From Amarolinea aalborgensis (GTDB lineage: Bacteria; Chloroflexota; Anaerolineae; SSC4; Amarolineaceae): a stretch of 64,000 nt of DNA. The stretch's first letter is position 1. Every line of letters begins with the position of its first letter. The translations under genes and the position numbers were made by a program. Location: contig NZ_UETR01000005.1 in assembly GCF_900491745.1 (NCBI RefSeq), positions 248,001-312,000 on the forward strand, in the 5' to 3' direction. Shown piece after piece: positions 40,376 to 48,888 of this stretch. The notes below the pieces were generated by a model, which had not been told where the DNA came from, ran no database searches, and saw only the letters and a list, made by a program, of their open reading frames with translations.

Positions 40376-40847
40376 GGGTGCATTTCAGTTTGGGGGCGGG
40401 TCCGACGTCGAGCGATTGAGGCTTCGTCGTGAGCGGCTCGACCGAGCGTTCGACAGGCTCACCGCACGGTTCGACAGGCTCACCGCACGGTTCGGCAGGC
40501 TCACCGCACGGTTCGACAGGCTCACCGCACGGTTCGGCAGGCTCACCGCACGGTTCGGCAGGCTCACCGCACGGGGCCTGAGCTTGTCGAAGGCCGCTGC
40601 AACCACCTCCAAGCCCAACCGAAGCCGGCTACGCAGCGGAACTGAAATGCGCCCGCCACGAAATACAAACCCCTTGCGCGCCGTCAGGCCCGACAGGGCC
40701 TTCCACCTTGTAGCCCGATCCGTTCACGGTCGGGCGGCGTTGGTTGCGCGCACGCTATCGGGCCAGCAACCCCGCCGGAGGCCAAAGGCCATCCGGCTAC
40801 GAGGTGCAAGCCCCTCTGGGGCTACGCCCCAAAATTGAAATGCACCC
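40376..40847. mobile_element. MITE-like repeat element, copy 2 (with 8-bp target duplication)
   Basis: A 472-bp non-coding element. Termini GGGTGCATTTCAGTTTGGGG (40376) and, read inward from 40847, GGGTGCATTTCAATTTTGGG are inverted repeats with two differences. It is flanked by a perfect 8-bp direct repeat CTGACGGT (40368-40375 and 40848-40855). Inside: about six 21-bp units (TTCGACAGGCTCACCGCACGG with TTCGGCAGG variants), the CCTGAGCTTGTCGAAGG cap, the CCCGATCCGTTCACGGTCGG spacer, one 32-bp unit and the CATCCGGCTACGAGGTGC segment. No transposase is encoded; it must have been moved in trans. Confidence 0.85.
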
Positions 40848-40859
40848 CTGACGGTCGTC

Positions 40860-41309
40860 TCACGAAGCCGGGGAAGACGGCCGCTTGAAAATGACCTGAT
40901 ACTCGTCGCGACTGCCGTAGAGCGCACGGCCGGCGCTGGCCCCGCTCATTTCCCAGCCTTCGGCGCCCAACTGATTCAGGTAGTCGTGCAGCAGCGGTTG
41001 ATCCTCCCAATTGACGATTTTTTCGCCGTTGCGGAAGCGCGGCCGCCAACCCTTGTATTCCTGGAAGGAGACAACCAGGTATTGCCAATGCACGCGCGCG
41101 GGAGGCGCCTTGGCCGCGGGTTGACGCTCGCTCACCGGCGCTGCGGCCGGCCTGGCAGCCGGTTTGCTCACCGGTCGCGGCGCGCTGGCGTCACGCACGG
41201 GCGGCGCGGCGGACGCGGCTCGACTGAGCTCGCCGAAGTCCGGCTCTGGCGCGCCGCCGCCCAGAAGCTCACCCAGGAGATCGGGTGTTTGTTTACGTTC
41301 GGTCATCAC
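40860..41309 (-). CDS. DUF4177-like protein with a disordered N-terminal half
   Basis: A 149-residue protein. Residues 1-70 are Ala/Pro-rich and look disordered. Residues 72-145 are a compact domain: HWQYLVVSFQEYKGWRPRFR, then LLHDYLNQLGAEGWEMSGAS and EYQVIFKRP, with the LGAEGWE core of DUF4177. Residues 22-30 (EPDFGELSRA) are encoded by the 25-bp repeat shared with phr. Its start overlaps the end of the parA-like gene by 17 bp, so the two are co-expressed. The function is unknown. Confidence 0.6.
   Translation of the reverse strand: MMTERKQTPDLLGELLGGGAPEPDFGELSRAASAAPPVRDASAPRPVSKPAARPAAAPVSERQPAAKAPPARVHWQYLVVSFQEYKGWRPRFRNGEKIVNWEDQPLLHDYLNQLGAEGWEMSGASAGRALYGSRDEYQVIFKRPSSPAS
41217..41241 (-). 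repeat. 25-bp intragenic repeat, copy in the DUF4177-like gene
   Basis: Identical to 25421-25445 when both are read on the plus strand. Here the gene is on the minus strand, so the repeat is translated from the other DNA strand than in phr and gives a different peptide (FGELSRA). Both insertions keep the frame. Confidence 0.85.
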
Positions 41310-42042
41310 GCATGATCCTTTCTACCAACGCCTGATAGTCTTCCGCGCCTGGGGAATGAGGTGCATACTCAAAGATGCTCTGTCCATAGCCTGGCGCCTC
41401 CGACAGACGCACGTTGTAACGCACCGGCGCACAGACGCGTGCGCCATAATGGCTGTGCAGTTGTTCCAGGATTTCCGCGGACTTGCGCACGCGGCGATCA
41501 AAAAAAGTGGGCAGGATGTAGGCCAGATTCAGCGCCGGATGGTATTTCTGGATGGCGGTCAGGCTCTGCTCGAATTCAATCAGACCCTGAAGCGTCAACA
41601 CTTCGAGGGAGACCGGCGCCACTACCTGGTGTGCATAGAAAAGCACATTGACAGTCAGCGCATCCCAACCGGGCGCCGTGTCCAGAATCGTGTAGTCGAA
41701 CTGATCTTCGAAGGGCGCCAACGCCTCGCTGAGCACCTGTTCGCCGCCAAAATCGCGCCGCGTAATCTGGCGCTTGAGGCCGGCCAGGGCGCGCCCCCCC
41801 GCCAGCACCGAGAGGCCTTCACGCGCAGGAATGAGCGCTTCGGGTGATGACGTTTCGGCCGTCACCAGGTCGGCCAGGCCCAACCCCGCCTGGAGGCCCA
41901 GGGCTTTCGTCACCTGGCCTTGCGTATCCACATCCACCAGCAAGACGCGCTTGCCTGCCAACGCCAGGCCGGTCGCCAGGTTGACTGCGGTCGTGGTCTT
42001 GCCCACGCCGCCCTTGGAAAGAGCAATGGCAATTTTGCGCAT
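41293..42042 (-). CDS. ParA/Soj-type ATPase
   Basis: A 249-residue deviant-Walker ATPase. IAIALSKGGVGKTTTAVNLA at residues 4-23 has the deviant Walker A (two lysines), VLLVDVDTQGQVTKALG is the A' motif, and YTILDTAPGWDALTVNVLFY the Walker B. No parB or parS-like site was found near it, so chromosome segregation is not implied; the group also positions protein complexes or plasmids. The small DUF4177-like gene overlaps its end and may encode a partner. Confidence 0.88.
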   Translation of the reverse strand: MRKIAIALSKGGVGKTTTAVNLATGLALAGKRVLLVDVDTQGQVTKALGLQAGLGLADLVTAETSSPEALIPAREGLSVLAGGRALAGLKRQITRRDFGGEQVLSEALAPFEDQFDYTILDTAPGWDALTVNVLFYAHQVVAPVSLEVLTLQGLIEFEQSLTAIQKYHPALNLAYILPTFFDRRVRKSAEILEQLHSHYGARVCAPVRYNVRLSEAPGYGQSIFEYAPHSPGAEDYQALVERIMRDDRT

Positions 42043-42229
42043 GCAAACGTCCTCCCTTCATGCCTCTGCGATTGGCAGCTCACAAACAGCGACGCTGGAA
42101 AATCACCCCTGCCAATTCGACGTTTCCTATGCCAGAGTATACCACAGAAAAGTGCAGAATCATAACGCAATGCGTCAGAAAACCCAGGCACAGGCCCAAT
42201 CCGGCAAGAAAGTTATCTATTTTAATTCA

Positions 42230-42266
42230 CGACAAATTTGTCGCCAAAGGCAATTCCTGTTAAAAT
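42230..42266 (+). promoter_or_regulatory. promoter with overlapping palindromic operator, sugar ABC operon
   Basis: A perfect 14-bp palindrome CGACAAATTTGTCG at 42230-42243 overlaps a -35 box TTGTCG (42238-42243); a TAAAAT -10 box (42261-42266) follows at 17 bp. A repressor bound to the palindrome would block polymerase. The transcript would have a leader of about 145 nt before the GTG at 42418, with no other structure recognised. The regulator gene is not in the window. Confidence 0.7.
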
Positions 42267-42417
42267 GTATAGGGTGTTTGTGCAATTTGCCTGCGACGTG
42301 CCGAGGACGTCGCGAAGGAGGTGTACAACAAGTCAGACTGCCCAATTGGTCGTTGAAAACATCCCCCGCATAAATTCAGTTCCCAAGGTACAGGTTTCTT
42401 TCAAAGGAGAAGAATCA

Positions 42418-44589
42418 GTGTCTAAGAAGAATCCACTTTTTTTGATCATCACTCTGTTGATCCTGGCAGCAACCCTGCTGTCAGCTTGTGGTAGCGCTGC
42501 TACCGTGGCGCCAACGACTGCCCCGTCCGCCCCAACGACTGCCCCAACGGGAGGGGACAAGAGCTTGGTAGGCGTGGTGCTGCCGACCAAGGATGAGCCG
42601 CGTTGGTTGCAAGACCAGGCCGTTTTCGTGAAAGCCGGCTGGACCCCCTTGTTCAGCCAGGGCGACAGTGCGAAGGAAAAGGCCAATGTTGAGGCCTTGA
42701 TCAGCCAGGGCATCAAAGTCCTGATCATCTGCCCGCAGGACGCGACGGCTGCCGCTGCGGCTGCGGCTGCGGCCAAGGCCGCCGGCGTCAAGGTCATTTC
42801 CTATGACCGCCTGATCCGCGACACCGATGCGGTTGACTACTATGTCACCTTCGACAGTATGGCTGTAGGCGCTGCCTGGAGCGAATACCTGATCAAGCAG
42901 GCCGGCGACACCAAGGGCAACCCGCTGTACATCTACACGGGCGCCGCCACCGACAACAACGCCTTCATCTTCTTCGAAGGCGCCTGGGAAAAGATTCAGC
43001 CCAAGATCGCCGACGGCACCTTCGTCATCAAGAACTCCGCCGAAGCCATCGCCCTGCAAGGCAAGGCCACGCTGACCCGCGACGAAGAGTCCAAGATCAT
43101 CGGCCAGACCACCACCAACTGGGACTTCAACACCGCCAAGAGCCTGGCCGAAGCCAATCTGACCAAGGCCACCACGGCCGACAAGGGCACCGTCTACATC
43201 CTCGCCCCCAACGACGGCACCGCACGCGCCATCGCCGATGCCTTCGCCGCCGACAAGGATGTCAAGAAGTACTTTGTCACCGGCCAGGACGCTGAGAAGG
43301 CTTCTGTCCAGTACATCATTGACGGCAAGCAGTCCATGACCGTCTTCAAGGACGTTCGCACCCTGGCAGCCGACGCCGTCGCCGCCGCCAACGCCTTCCT
43401 CGCCGGCACCCCCCCCGAGAAGACGACGACCTACAACAACGGCAAGCTCGATGTGCCGGCCAAGCCGTCCGCCATCGTCACCGTCACCAAGGACAACGTC
43501 AAGGCCGCCTTGATTGACTCCGGCTACTATCAGACCAGCGACTTCCAGAACCTGGACGCCTCGGCGCCGCCTGCTGCCCCGGCGGACAAGGGATTGGTGG
43601 GCGTGGTGCTGCCGACCAAGGATGAGCCGCGCTGGCTGCAAGACCAGGCCGTTTTCGTGAAGGCTGGCTGGACCCCCTTGTTCAGCCAGGGCGACAGTGC
43701 GAAGGAAAAGGCCAATGTTGAGGCCTTGATCAGCCAGGGCATCAAAGTCCTGATCATCTGCCCGCAGGACGCGACGGCTGCCGCTGCGGCTGCGGCTGCG
43801 GCCAAGGCCGCCGGCGTCAAGGTCATTTCCTATGACCGCCTGATCCGCGACACCGATGCGGTTGACTACTATGTCACCTTCGACAGTATGGCTGTAGGCG
43901 CTGCCTGGAGCGAATACCTGATCAAGCAGGCCGGCGACACCAAGGGCAACCCGCTGTACATCTACACGGGCGCCGCCACCGACAACAACGCCTTCATCTT
44001 CTTCGAAGGCGCCTGGGAAAAGATTCAGCCCAAGATCGCCGACGGCACCTTCGTCATCAAGAACTCCGCCGAAGCCATCGCCCTGCAAGGCAAGGCCACG
44101 CTGACCCGCGACGAAGAGTCCAAGATCATCGGCCAGACCACCACCAACTGGGACTTCAACACCGCCAAGAGCCTGGCCGAAGCCAATCTGACCAAGGCCA
44201 CCACGGCCGACAAGGGCACCGTCTACATCCTCGCCCCCAACGACGGCACCGCACGCGCCATCGCCGATGCCTTCGCCGCCGACAAGGATGTCAAGAAGTA
44301 CTTTGTCACCGGCCAGGACGCTGAGAAGGCTTCTGTCCAGTACATCATTGACGGCAAGCAGTCCATGACCGTCTTCAAGGACGTTCGCACCCTGGCAGCC
44401 GACGCCGTCGCCGCCGCCAACGCCTTCCTCGCCGGCACCCCCCCCGAGAAGACGACGACCTACAACAACGGCAAGCTCGATGTGCCGGCCAAGCCGTCCG
44501 CCATCGTCACCGTCACCAAGGACAACGTCAAGGCCGCCTTGATTGACTCCGGCTACTACCAGGCCGGCGACTTCCAGAACCTGCAATAA
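42418..44589 (+). CDS. chvE: ChvE-type sugar-binding lipoprotein, tandemly duplicated domain
   Basis: A 723-residue lipoprotein: signal MSKKNPLFLIITLLILAATL with lipobox LSAC (Cys 24), a short Thr/Pro linker, then two consecutive binding domains at about 50-381 and 393-723, joined by a DASAPPAAPADKG linker. Each has VGVVLPTKDEPRWLQDQAVF, LFSQGDSAKEKANVEALISQ, VLIICPQDATAAAAAA, VISYDRLIRDTDAVDYYVTF and TDNNAFIFFEGAWEKIQPKI as in multiple-monosaccharide-binding proteins. The copies are 1029 bp apart and by eye identical from about 42640 to 43529. Both lack six residues in the first helix compared with the unit inside the adjacent ATPase. GTG 42418 follows AAAGGAG. Confidence 0.88.
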   Translation: MSKKNPLFLIITLLILAATLLSACGSAATVAPTTAPSAPTTAPTGGDKSLVGVVLPTKDEPRWLQDQAVFVKAGWTPLFSQGDSAKEKANVEALISQGIKVLIICPQDATAAAAAAAAAKAAGVKVISYDRLIRDTDAVDYYVTFDSMAVGAAWSEYLIKQAGDTKGNPLYIYTGAATDNNAFIFFEGAWEKIQPKIADGTFVIKNSAEAIALQGKATLTRDEESKIIGQTTTNWDFNTAKSLAEANLTKATTADKGTVYILAPNDGTARAIADAFAADKDVKKYFVTGQDAEKASVQYIIDGKQSMTVFKDVRTLAADAVAAANAFLAGTPPEKTTTYNNGKLDVPAKPSAIVTVTKDNVKAALIDSGYYQTSDFQNLDASAPPAAPADKGLVGVVLPTKDEPRWLQDQAVFVKAGWTPLFSQGDSAKEKANVEALISQGIKVLIICPQDATAAAAAAAAAKAAGVKVISYDRLIRDTDAVDYYVTFDSMAVGAAWSEYLIKQAGDTKGNPLYIYTGAATDNNAFIFFEGAWEKIQPKIADGTFVIKNSAEAIALQGKATLTRDEESKIIGQTTTNWDFNTAKSLAEANLTKATTADKGTVYILAPNDGTARAIADAFAADKDVKKYFVTGQDAEKASVQYIIDGKQSMTVFKDVRTLAADAVAAANAFLAGTPPEKTTTYNNGKLDVPAKPSAIVTVTKDNVKAALIDSGYYQAGDFQNLQ

Positions 44590-44602
44590 CTCTCGTCCTT
44601 CT

Positions 44603-44644
44603 CCCGCTTCCGCGATTCTTCTCACAGCGAAGGCCGGAAGCGGG
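44603..44644 (+). other. intercistronic inverted repeat after the binding-protein gene
   Basis: Perfect 10-bp arms CCCGCTTCCG (44603-44612) and CGGAAGCGGG (44635-44644) with a 22-nt loop and no T-run. This is the usual place for an RNA-stabilising hairpin that keeps binding-protein mRNA more abundant than the rest of the operon. Confidence 0.6.
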
Positions 44645-44772
44645 GGAAATTGCCCCGACCAGACGGGTTAGTGCACCCACCGCTCTGTGGCTGGGCCGCT
44701 TACGCGACTCAGCCGCAGAGAATCGGGACAGAACTGGTCCTCTCATGCTTCACTTCGTCAGGAGTTAGCGCC

Positions 44773-47334
44773 ATGCCTAATCAACCTCCCATCCTAGAGA
44801 TGAAGAATATTACCAAGACTTTCCCCGGCGTGAAAGCGCTGAGCAACGTCAGCTTTCAGGTTGCCGCGGGCGAGATTCACTGCCTCGTGGGCGAAAATGG
44901 CGCGGGCAAGTCCACCCTCATGAAGGTCCTCAGCGGGGTGTATCCATACGGCACGTACGAAGGAGACATCCTTTTCAACGGGCAGGTGCAGAAATTCTCC
45001 GGCATCGCCGACAGCGAGAAGGTCGGCATCGCGATCATCTATCAGGAGTTGGCGCTCGTCCCCGAAATGACGGTCTATGAGAACATCTTCCTCGGCAATG
45101 AAATCAAGCGTGGCTTCATCGTTGATTGGAATGAAACCATCAAGCGGGCCACCGAAGCGCTCAAGCGCGTCAGACTGAACGTCAACCCGGGGACGAAGGT
45201 CAAAGATTTGGGCGTGGGCAAGCAGCAATTGATCGAGATTGCCAAGGCGCTGAGCAAGGATGTAAAACTACTTATCCTGGACGAACCGACCGCCGCCCTG
45301 AATGAGGATGACAGCGAAAACCTGTTGAACTTGATCCGTGAGCTGAAACAGCACGGCGTCTCCTGCGTGATGATTTCGCACAAGCTGAAAGAAGTTATCG
45401 CCATTGCGGACACAGTCACAGTCCTGCGCGACGGCCAGACGATCACCACCCTGGATGCGCACAAGGGCGAAGTCTCCGAACCGGTCCTGATTAAGCACAT
45501 GGTCGGCCGCGAAATCAACAATATCTATCCGCAGCGCCAACGTAACCTGTTCCGGTCCACGGCCGCCGTCGTCGAGGAGGCGAAAGCAGCCGGCGTGAAG
45601 GTCATCTCGTATGACCGGCTGATCTCCGACACCACGGCGGTGGACTACTATGTGACCTTCGACAGCCCCGCTGTTGGGGCGCAGCAGGCGCAATACCTGG
45701 TTGACCATGCGCAGGGCAAAGGCAATCCGCTATATCTGTATGCCGGCGCCGCAACTGACAGCAACGCCTTCTTCCTCTTGCAGGGCGCGTGGGGTGTTCT
45801 CCAGCCCAAGGTCGCCGACGGCACTTTCGTCATCAAGAATTCAAGCCAGGCCGCCAGCTTGCAGGGGAATGCCGTTCTGACGCGCGAGCAGCAGAGCGCG
45901 ATCATTCGCCAGATCGCGACCAACTGGGACCCCCGCACGGCCAGGAACATGGCGCAATCCAATCTTGCCCTGGCCAGCGCGGCCGACAAAGGTAACGTCT
46001 TTGTTCTTGCCCCCAACGACAATACCGCACGCGCGATTGCCGATGTGTTCACGGCCGATAAGGATGTCAAGAGCTGCCTGATCACCGGCATGGATGCCGA
46101 GGAAGCGTCAACCAAGTATATCCTGGACGGCAAGCAGTCCATGACGGTCTTCAAAGATGTGCGCGCCCTGGTGCAGACTGCAGTTGACGCGGCCGTGGCG
46201 CTGCTCAAAGGCCAGACCCCCGCAGCTAACGGGAGTTACAACAACGGGGCAATCGCTGTCCCGGCGCTCCAGTCTCCGGTAATCCCGGTTGACAAGGCCA
46301 ATGTCAAGGCGATCTTGATTGACTCCGGCTACTACGGAGGCGCGGCGGCGGGCAAAGTTTCACAGGCGCCTGCGCCAGCGGGCAACCCCGTCGTCGGGAT
46401 CGTCCTCCCAACTCAGGATGAACCGCGCTGGATCCAGGATCAAAAACGCTTCCAGGATGCCTTCCGCGCCGCCGGCTACAATGTCGAAATCCTGTTCAGC
46501 CAGGGCGATGCCGCCAAAGAGAAGGCGAACGTCGAAGCGCTGGTGAAGAAGGGCATCAAAGTTCTCATCATCTGCCCGCAAGGCGGCGGCGAAGTCGTGC
46601 TCGAGATCAAGAACTGGAACGCCTTCGATCCGGCGTTGGGCCGGGACATCCTCTACGACGTGAACTTCAAGGTCCGCAAGGGCGAGATCGTCGGCGTTGC
46701 GGGTTTGATGGGCTCTGGCCGCACCGAGCTGGCCCTGAGCCTGTTCGGCAACCCGAAAGGGTACCGGACCGAGGGAGAACTGTGGGTCGGCGGCAAGCAG
46801 CAGCATTTCAACCATCCGCACGACGCGATTGAGGCGGGCATGGCGTATGCAACCGAAGACCGCAAGGCGGCCGGTCTCATTCTGATCCAGGACGTCAAGC
46901 AGAACACAACGCTGGCGAACCTGCAGGAAATCGCCCGGCGCGGCGTCGTTGACAGCAACGCTGAGATCAAGATCGCGGAGGAATACCGGCGTTCGCTCAA
47001 CATCAAGACGCCGAGCGTCGAGCAGAAGGTGGGAAACCTCAGCGGCGGCAACCAGCAGAAGGTCTGTATCGCCAAGTGGCTGTTTGTCAAGCCCGACCTG
47101 CTGATCCTGGACGAGCCTACGCGCGGCATTGACGTCGGCGCCAAGTACGAAATCTATACGATTATGGCCCGACTGGTGCAGGAGGGCATGAGCATCATCA
47201 TGATCTCGTCCGAGCTGCCCGAGGTTCTCGGCATGAGCGATCGGGTGTACGTCGTCTCGGCAGGCAGGATCACCGGCGAGTTGCCGATCGAGGAGGCAAC
47301 TCAAGAGAAGATCATGCAAATGGCTACGAGCTAA
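44773..47334 (+). CDS. gguA: sugar ABC transporter ATPase (GguA/MmsA type) with inserted binding-protein unit
   Basis: An 853-residue protein; the family norm is about 510. NBD1 (1-255): Walker A CLVGENGAGKSTLMKVLSG, signature LGVGKQQLIEIAKALSKD, Walker B LLILDEPTAALNEDDS. NBD2 (604-853): degenerate Walker A VAGLMGSGRTELALSLFG, signature LSGGNQQKVCIAKWLFVK, LLILDEPTRGIDVGAKY. NBD2 of this subfamily is normally degenerate. Between IYPQRQR and GGEVVLEIKNW, where the two domains should meet, lie about 345 residues (259-603) that are a permuted sugar-binding protein. ATG 44773 (MPNQPPILEMKN) follows AGGAG. Confidence 0.9.
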   Translation: MPNQPPILEMKNITKTFPGVKALSNVSFQVAAGEIHCLVGENGAGKSTLMKVLSGVYPYGTYEGDILFNGQVQKFSGIADSEKVGIAIIYQELALVPEMTVYENIFLGNEIKRGFIVDWNETIKRATEALKRVRLNVNPGTKVKDLGVGKQQLIEIAKALSKDVKLLILDEPTAALNEDDSENLLNLIRELKQHGVSCVMISHKLKEVIAIADTVTVLRDGQTITTLDAHKGEVSEPVLIKHMVGREINNIYPQRQRNLFRSTAAVVEEAKAAGVKVISYDRLISDTTAVDYYVTFDSPAVGAQQAQYLVDHAQGKGNPLYLYAGAATDSNAFFLLQGAWGVLQPKVADGTFVIKNSSQAASLQGNAVLTREQQSAIIRQIATNWDPRTARNMAQSNLALASAADKGNVFVLAPNDNTARAIADVFTADKDVKSCLITGMDAEEASTKYILDGKQSMTVFKDVRALVQTAVDAAVALLKGQTPAANGSYNNGAIAVPALQSPVIPVDKANVKAILIDSGYYGGAAAGKVSQAPAPAGNPVVGIVLPTQDEPRWIQDQKRFQDAFRAAGYNVEILFSQGDAAKEKANVEALVKKGIKVLIICPQGGGEVVLEIKNWNAFDPALGRDILYDVNFKVRKGEIVGVAGLMGSGRTELALSLFGNPKGYRTEGELWVGGKQQHFNHPHDAIEAGMAYATEDRKAAGLILIQDVKQNTTLANLQEIARRGVVDSNAEIKIAEEYRRSLNIKTPSVEQKVGNLSGGNQQKVCIAKWLFVKPDLLILDEPTRGIDVGAKYEIYTIMARLVQEGMSIIMISSELPEVLGMSDRVYVVSAGRITGELPIEEATQEKIMQMATS
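45547..46581 (+). other. permuted binding-protein unit inside the ABC ATPase gene
   Basis: Residues 259-603 begin in the middle of a ChvE-like domain (AAVVEEAKAAGVKVISYDRL), run to its end (AILIDSGYYGG), pass a linker AAAGKVSQAPAPAGNP, then give the start of the next domain (VVGIVLPTQDEPRWIQDQKR, VEILFSQGDAAKEKANVEAL) and stop at KVLIICPQ, where the family continues with the residues that opened the insert. The length, about 1035 bp, is one repeat unit of the upstream tandem gene. It is diverged from those copies and keeps the helix residues they lack. There are no stops or frameshifts. Confidence 0.85.
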
Positions 47335-47456
47335 TCAGGAACCCGCCTATGTTTGTCTCACCTTGTGACTCATGAGATGCGCTGTCACATGCCATCTCGC
47401 CGCATTGCACTATCGGAATCCCTGCCTGCAGGGTTCATGACACCAGGAGGCTTAGG

Positions 47457-48689
47457 ATGACTTCTCGTCAAGCTGATCAAGTCCAAACCAAGACGCCGTT
47501 CTTGCAAAGTCTGGGAAAAATGGCCCGGACGAACGCCCGTGACTACGGCATGTATATCGCCCTGGTCGTGATCGTCGCGTTCTTCACCTGGCGGACGAAT
47601 GGCCTCTTCATCTCGCCCAGGAATATCGCCAACCTGTTGAACCAGATGGGCTATATTGCCGTTCTGGCAACCGGAATGACGCTCGTCATTGTCATTCGGC
47701 ATATTGATCTATCGGTCGGTTTTCTGTCAGGCTTCCTCGCTGCCATTGCGACCATCGGCATGGTGTCCCTCCACCTGCCCTGGTACCTCGTCATCCTGAT
47801 CGCCTTGGCGATGGGCGTCGTAGCAGGAGCAGTCACGGCCCTTCTGGTGGCGTGGGTGGGCATTCCCGCTTTTGTCGCCACGCTCGGCGGCTGGTTGGTC
47901 TACCGGGGGCTACTGTCGCTGACACTGGCCGGCTCAGGCACCGTCATCATCCCTGATGAAAGCTTCAACGCGCTCGGCAATGGTTACATTCCCGACCTGT
48001 TTCCTGCCAACAGCGCATTTTTGCCAGGGGTGCACAAACTAACGCTCATCCTCGGCCTGGCGGCCATCATCTTGTTCATTGTGAGCGATATCAACAGCCG
48101 CCGCAAGAAGCAAGCCTACGGCTTCGAGGTTCTGCCGGCGAGTTTGAACACCTTGAAGTTGGTCTTTATCGCCATTGTGCTCGGAGCCATCACCTGGGTG
48201 CTCGCGGGCTACAATGGCCTCTCCTGGACGTCCGTCATCATGCTGATCGTCGTCGCCGTCTACCAGTTTATGACAACGCAGACAGTCCTGGGCCGGCACA
48301 TCTACGCGATCGGCGGTAACCCGGAAGCCGCGCAGTTAAGCGGCATCAACGTCAAGCGCATTACCCTGTTTGTTTTCGCCTCGATGGGTTTCCTGTCCGC
48401 GCTGGCGGGCGTCTTGTTCGCGGCTCGGCTGCGGTCCGCGACGCCTACGGCAGGCAACGGCTTTGAGTTGGACGCGATCGCCTCGGCCTTCATCGGCGGC
48501 GCGTCGCCGGCTGGCGGCGTCGGCACGATCATGGGGTCGCTCATCGGCGCCCTGGTCTATATGTCTCTGACCAGCGGCATGAACCTGATGAACACCGATG
48601 CTTCGCTCCAGTACGTCGTCCGCGGCCTGGTGCTCGTCGTGGCGGTGATCTTCGACGTGACGACGCGACGCTCAAGCGGCGGCAAGTAG
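47457..48689 (+). CDS. gguB: sugar ABC transporter permease (GguB/XylH type)
   Basis: A 410-residue CUT2-family permease. Ten or so hydrophobic segments, with GYIAVLATGMTLVIVIRHID and LSVGFLSGFLAAIATIGMVS early, VGIPAFVATLGGWLVYRGLL in the middle, YAIGGNPEAAQLSGINVKRI, and NGFELDAIASAFIGGASPAG with GVGTIMGSLIGALV near the end. The 30-odd residues between residues 180 and 260 are the longer loop of the XylH/GguB subgroup. ATG 47457 has AGGAGG nine bases upstream. Third gene of the operon. Confidence 0.94.
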   Translation: MTSRQADQVQTKTPFLQSLGKMARTNARDYGMYIALVVIVAFFTWRTNGLFISPRNIANLLNQMGYIAVLATGMTLVIVIRHIDLSVGFLSGFLAAIATIGMVSLHLPWYLVILIALAMGVVAGAVTALLVAWVGIPAFVATLGGWLVYRGLLSLTLAGSGTVIIPDESFNALGNGYIPDLFPANSAFLPGVHKLTLILGLAAIILFIVSDINSRRKKQAYGFEVLPASLNTLKLVFIAIVLGAITWVLAGYNGLSWTSVIMLIVVAVYQFMTTQTVLGRHIYAIGGNPEAAQLSGINVKRITLFVFASMGFLSALAGVLFAARLRSATPTAGNGFELDAIASAFIGGASPAGGVGTIMGSLIGALVYMSLTSGMNLMNTDASLQYVVRGLVLVVAVIFDVTTRRSSGGK

Positions 48690-48766
48690 CCCACGCAAGC
48701 ATCGCGCCGGCGGCGGTGACAACGGCCAACCCGAATCGAACCAGCGCCTAAAGATTGAGGAACGAA

Positions 48767-48805
48767 AAGTTCCCGTGTTCGCAACGAACACGGGAACTTG
48801 CTTTT
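48767..48805 (+). terminator. strong intrinsic terminator after the sugar ABC operon
   Basis: Perfect 15-bp stem (arms 48767-48781 and 48785-48799) with loop CAA, then GCTTTTT on the plus strand. On the minus strand the stem is followed by TTTT too, so it also serves the RHS gene side as a bidirectional terminator. The remaining bases of 48690-48888 hold no gene. Confidence 0.93.
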
Positions 48806-48888
48806 TGCGGGCAGCGCCTAGGCGGCTGATCCCAGAGGAGGAAGGGCAAGATGCCGAATAGCCGGATCATCTCGCCCTTTTTGTTCAT

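Noticed and set aside
41293..42042. Chromosome-partition locus around the ParA-like gene
   Set aside because: No parB gene and no parS-like 16-bp palindrome was seen nearby; the co-transcribed partner is a DUF4177-like protein.
42481..44625. A 714-residue minus-strand protein opposite the binding-protein gene
   Set aside because: It mirrors the duplication exactly and has no domain; it is an antisense shadow.
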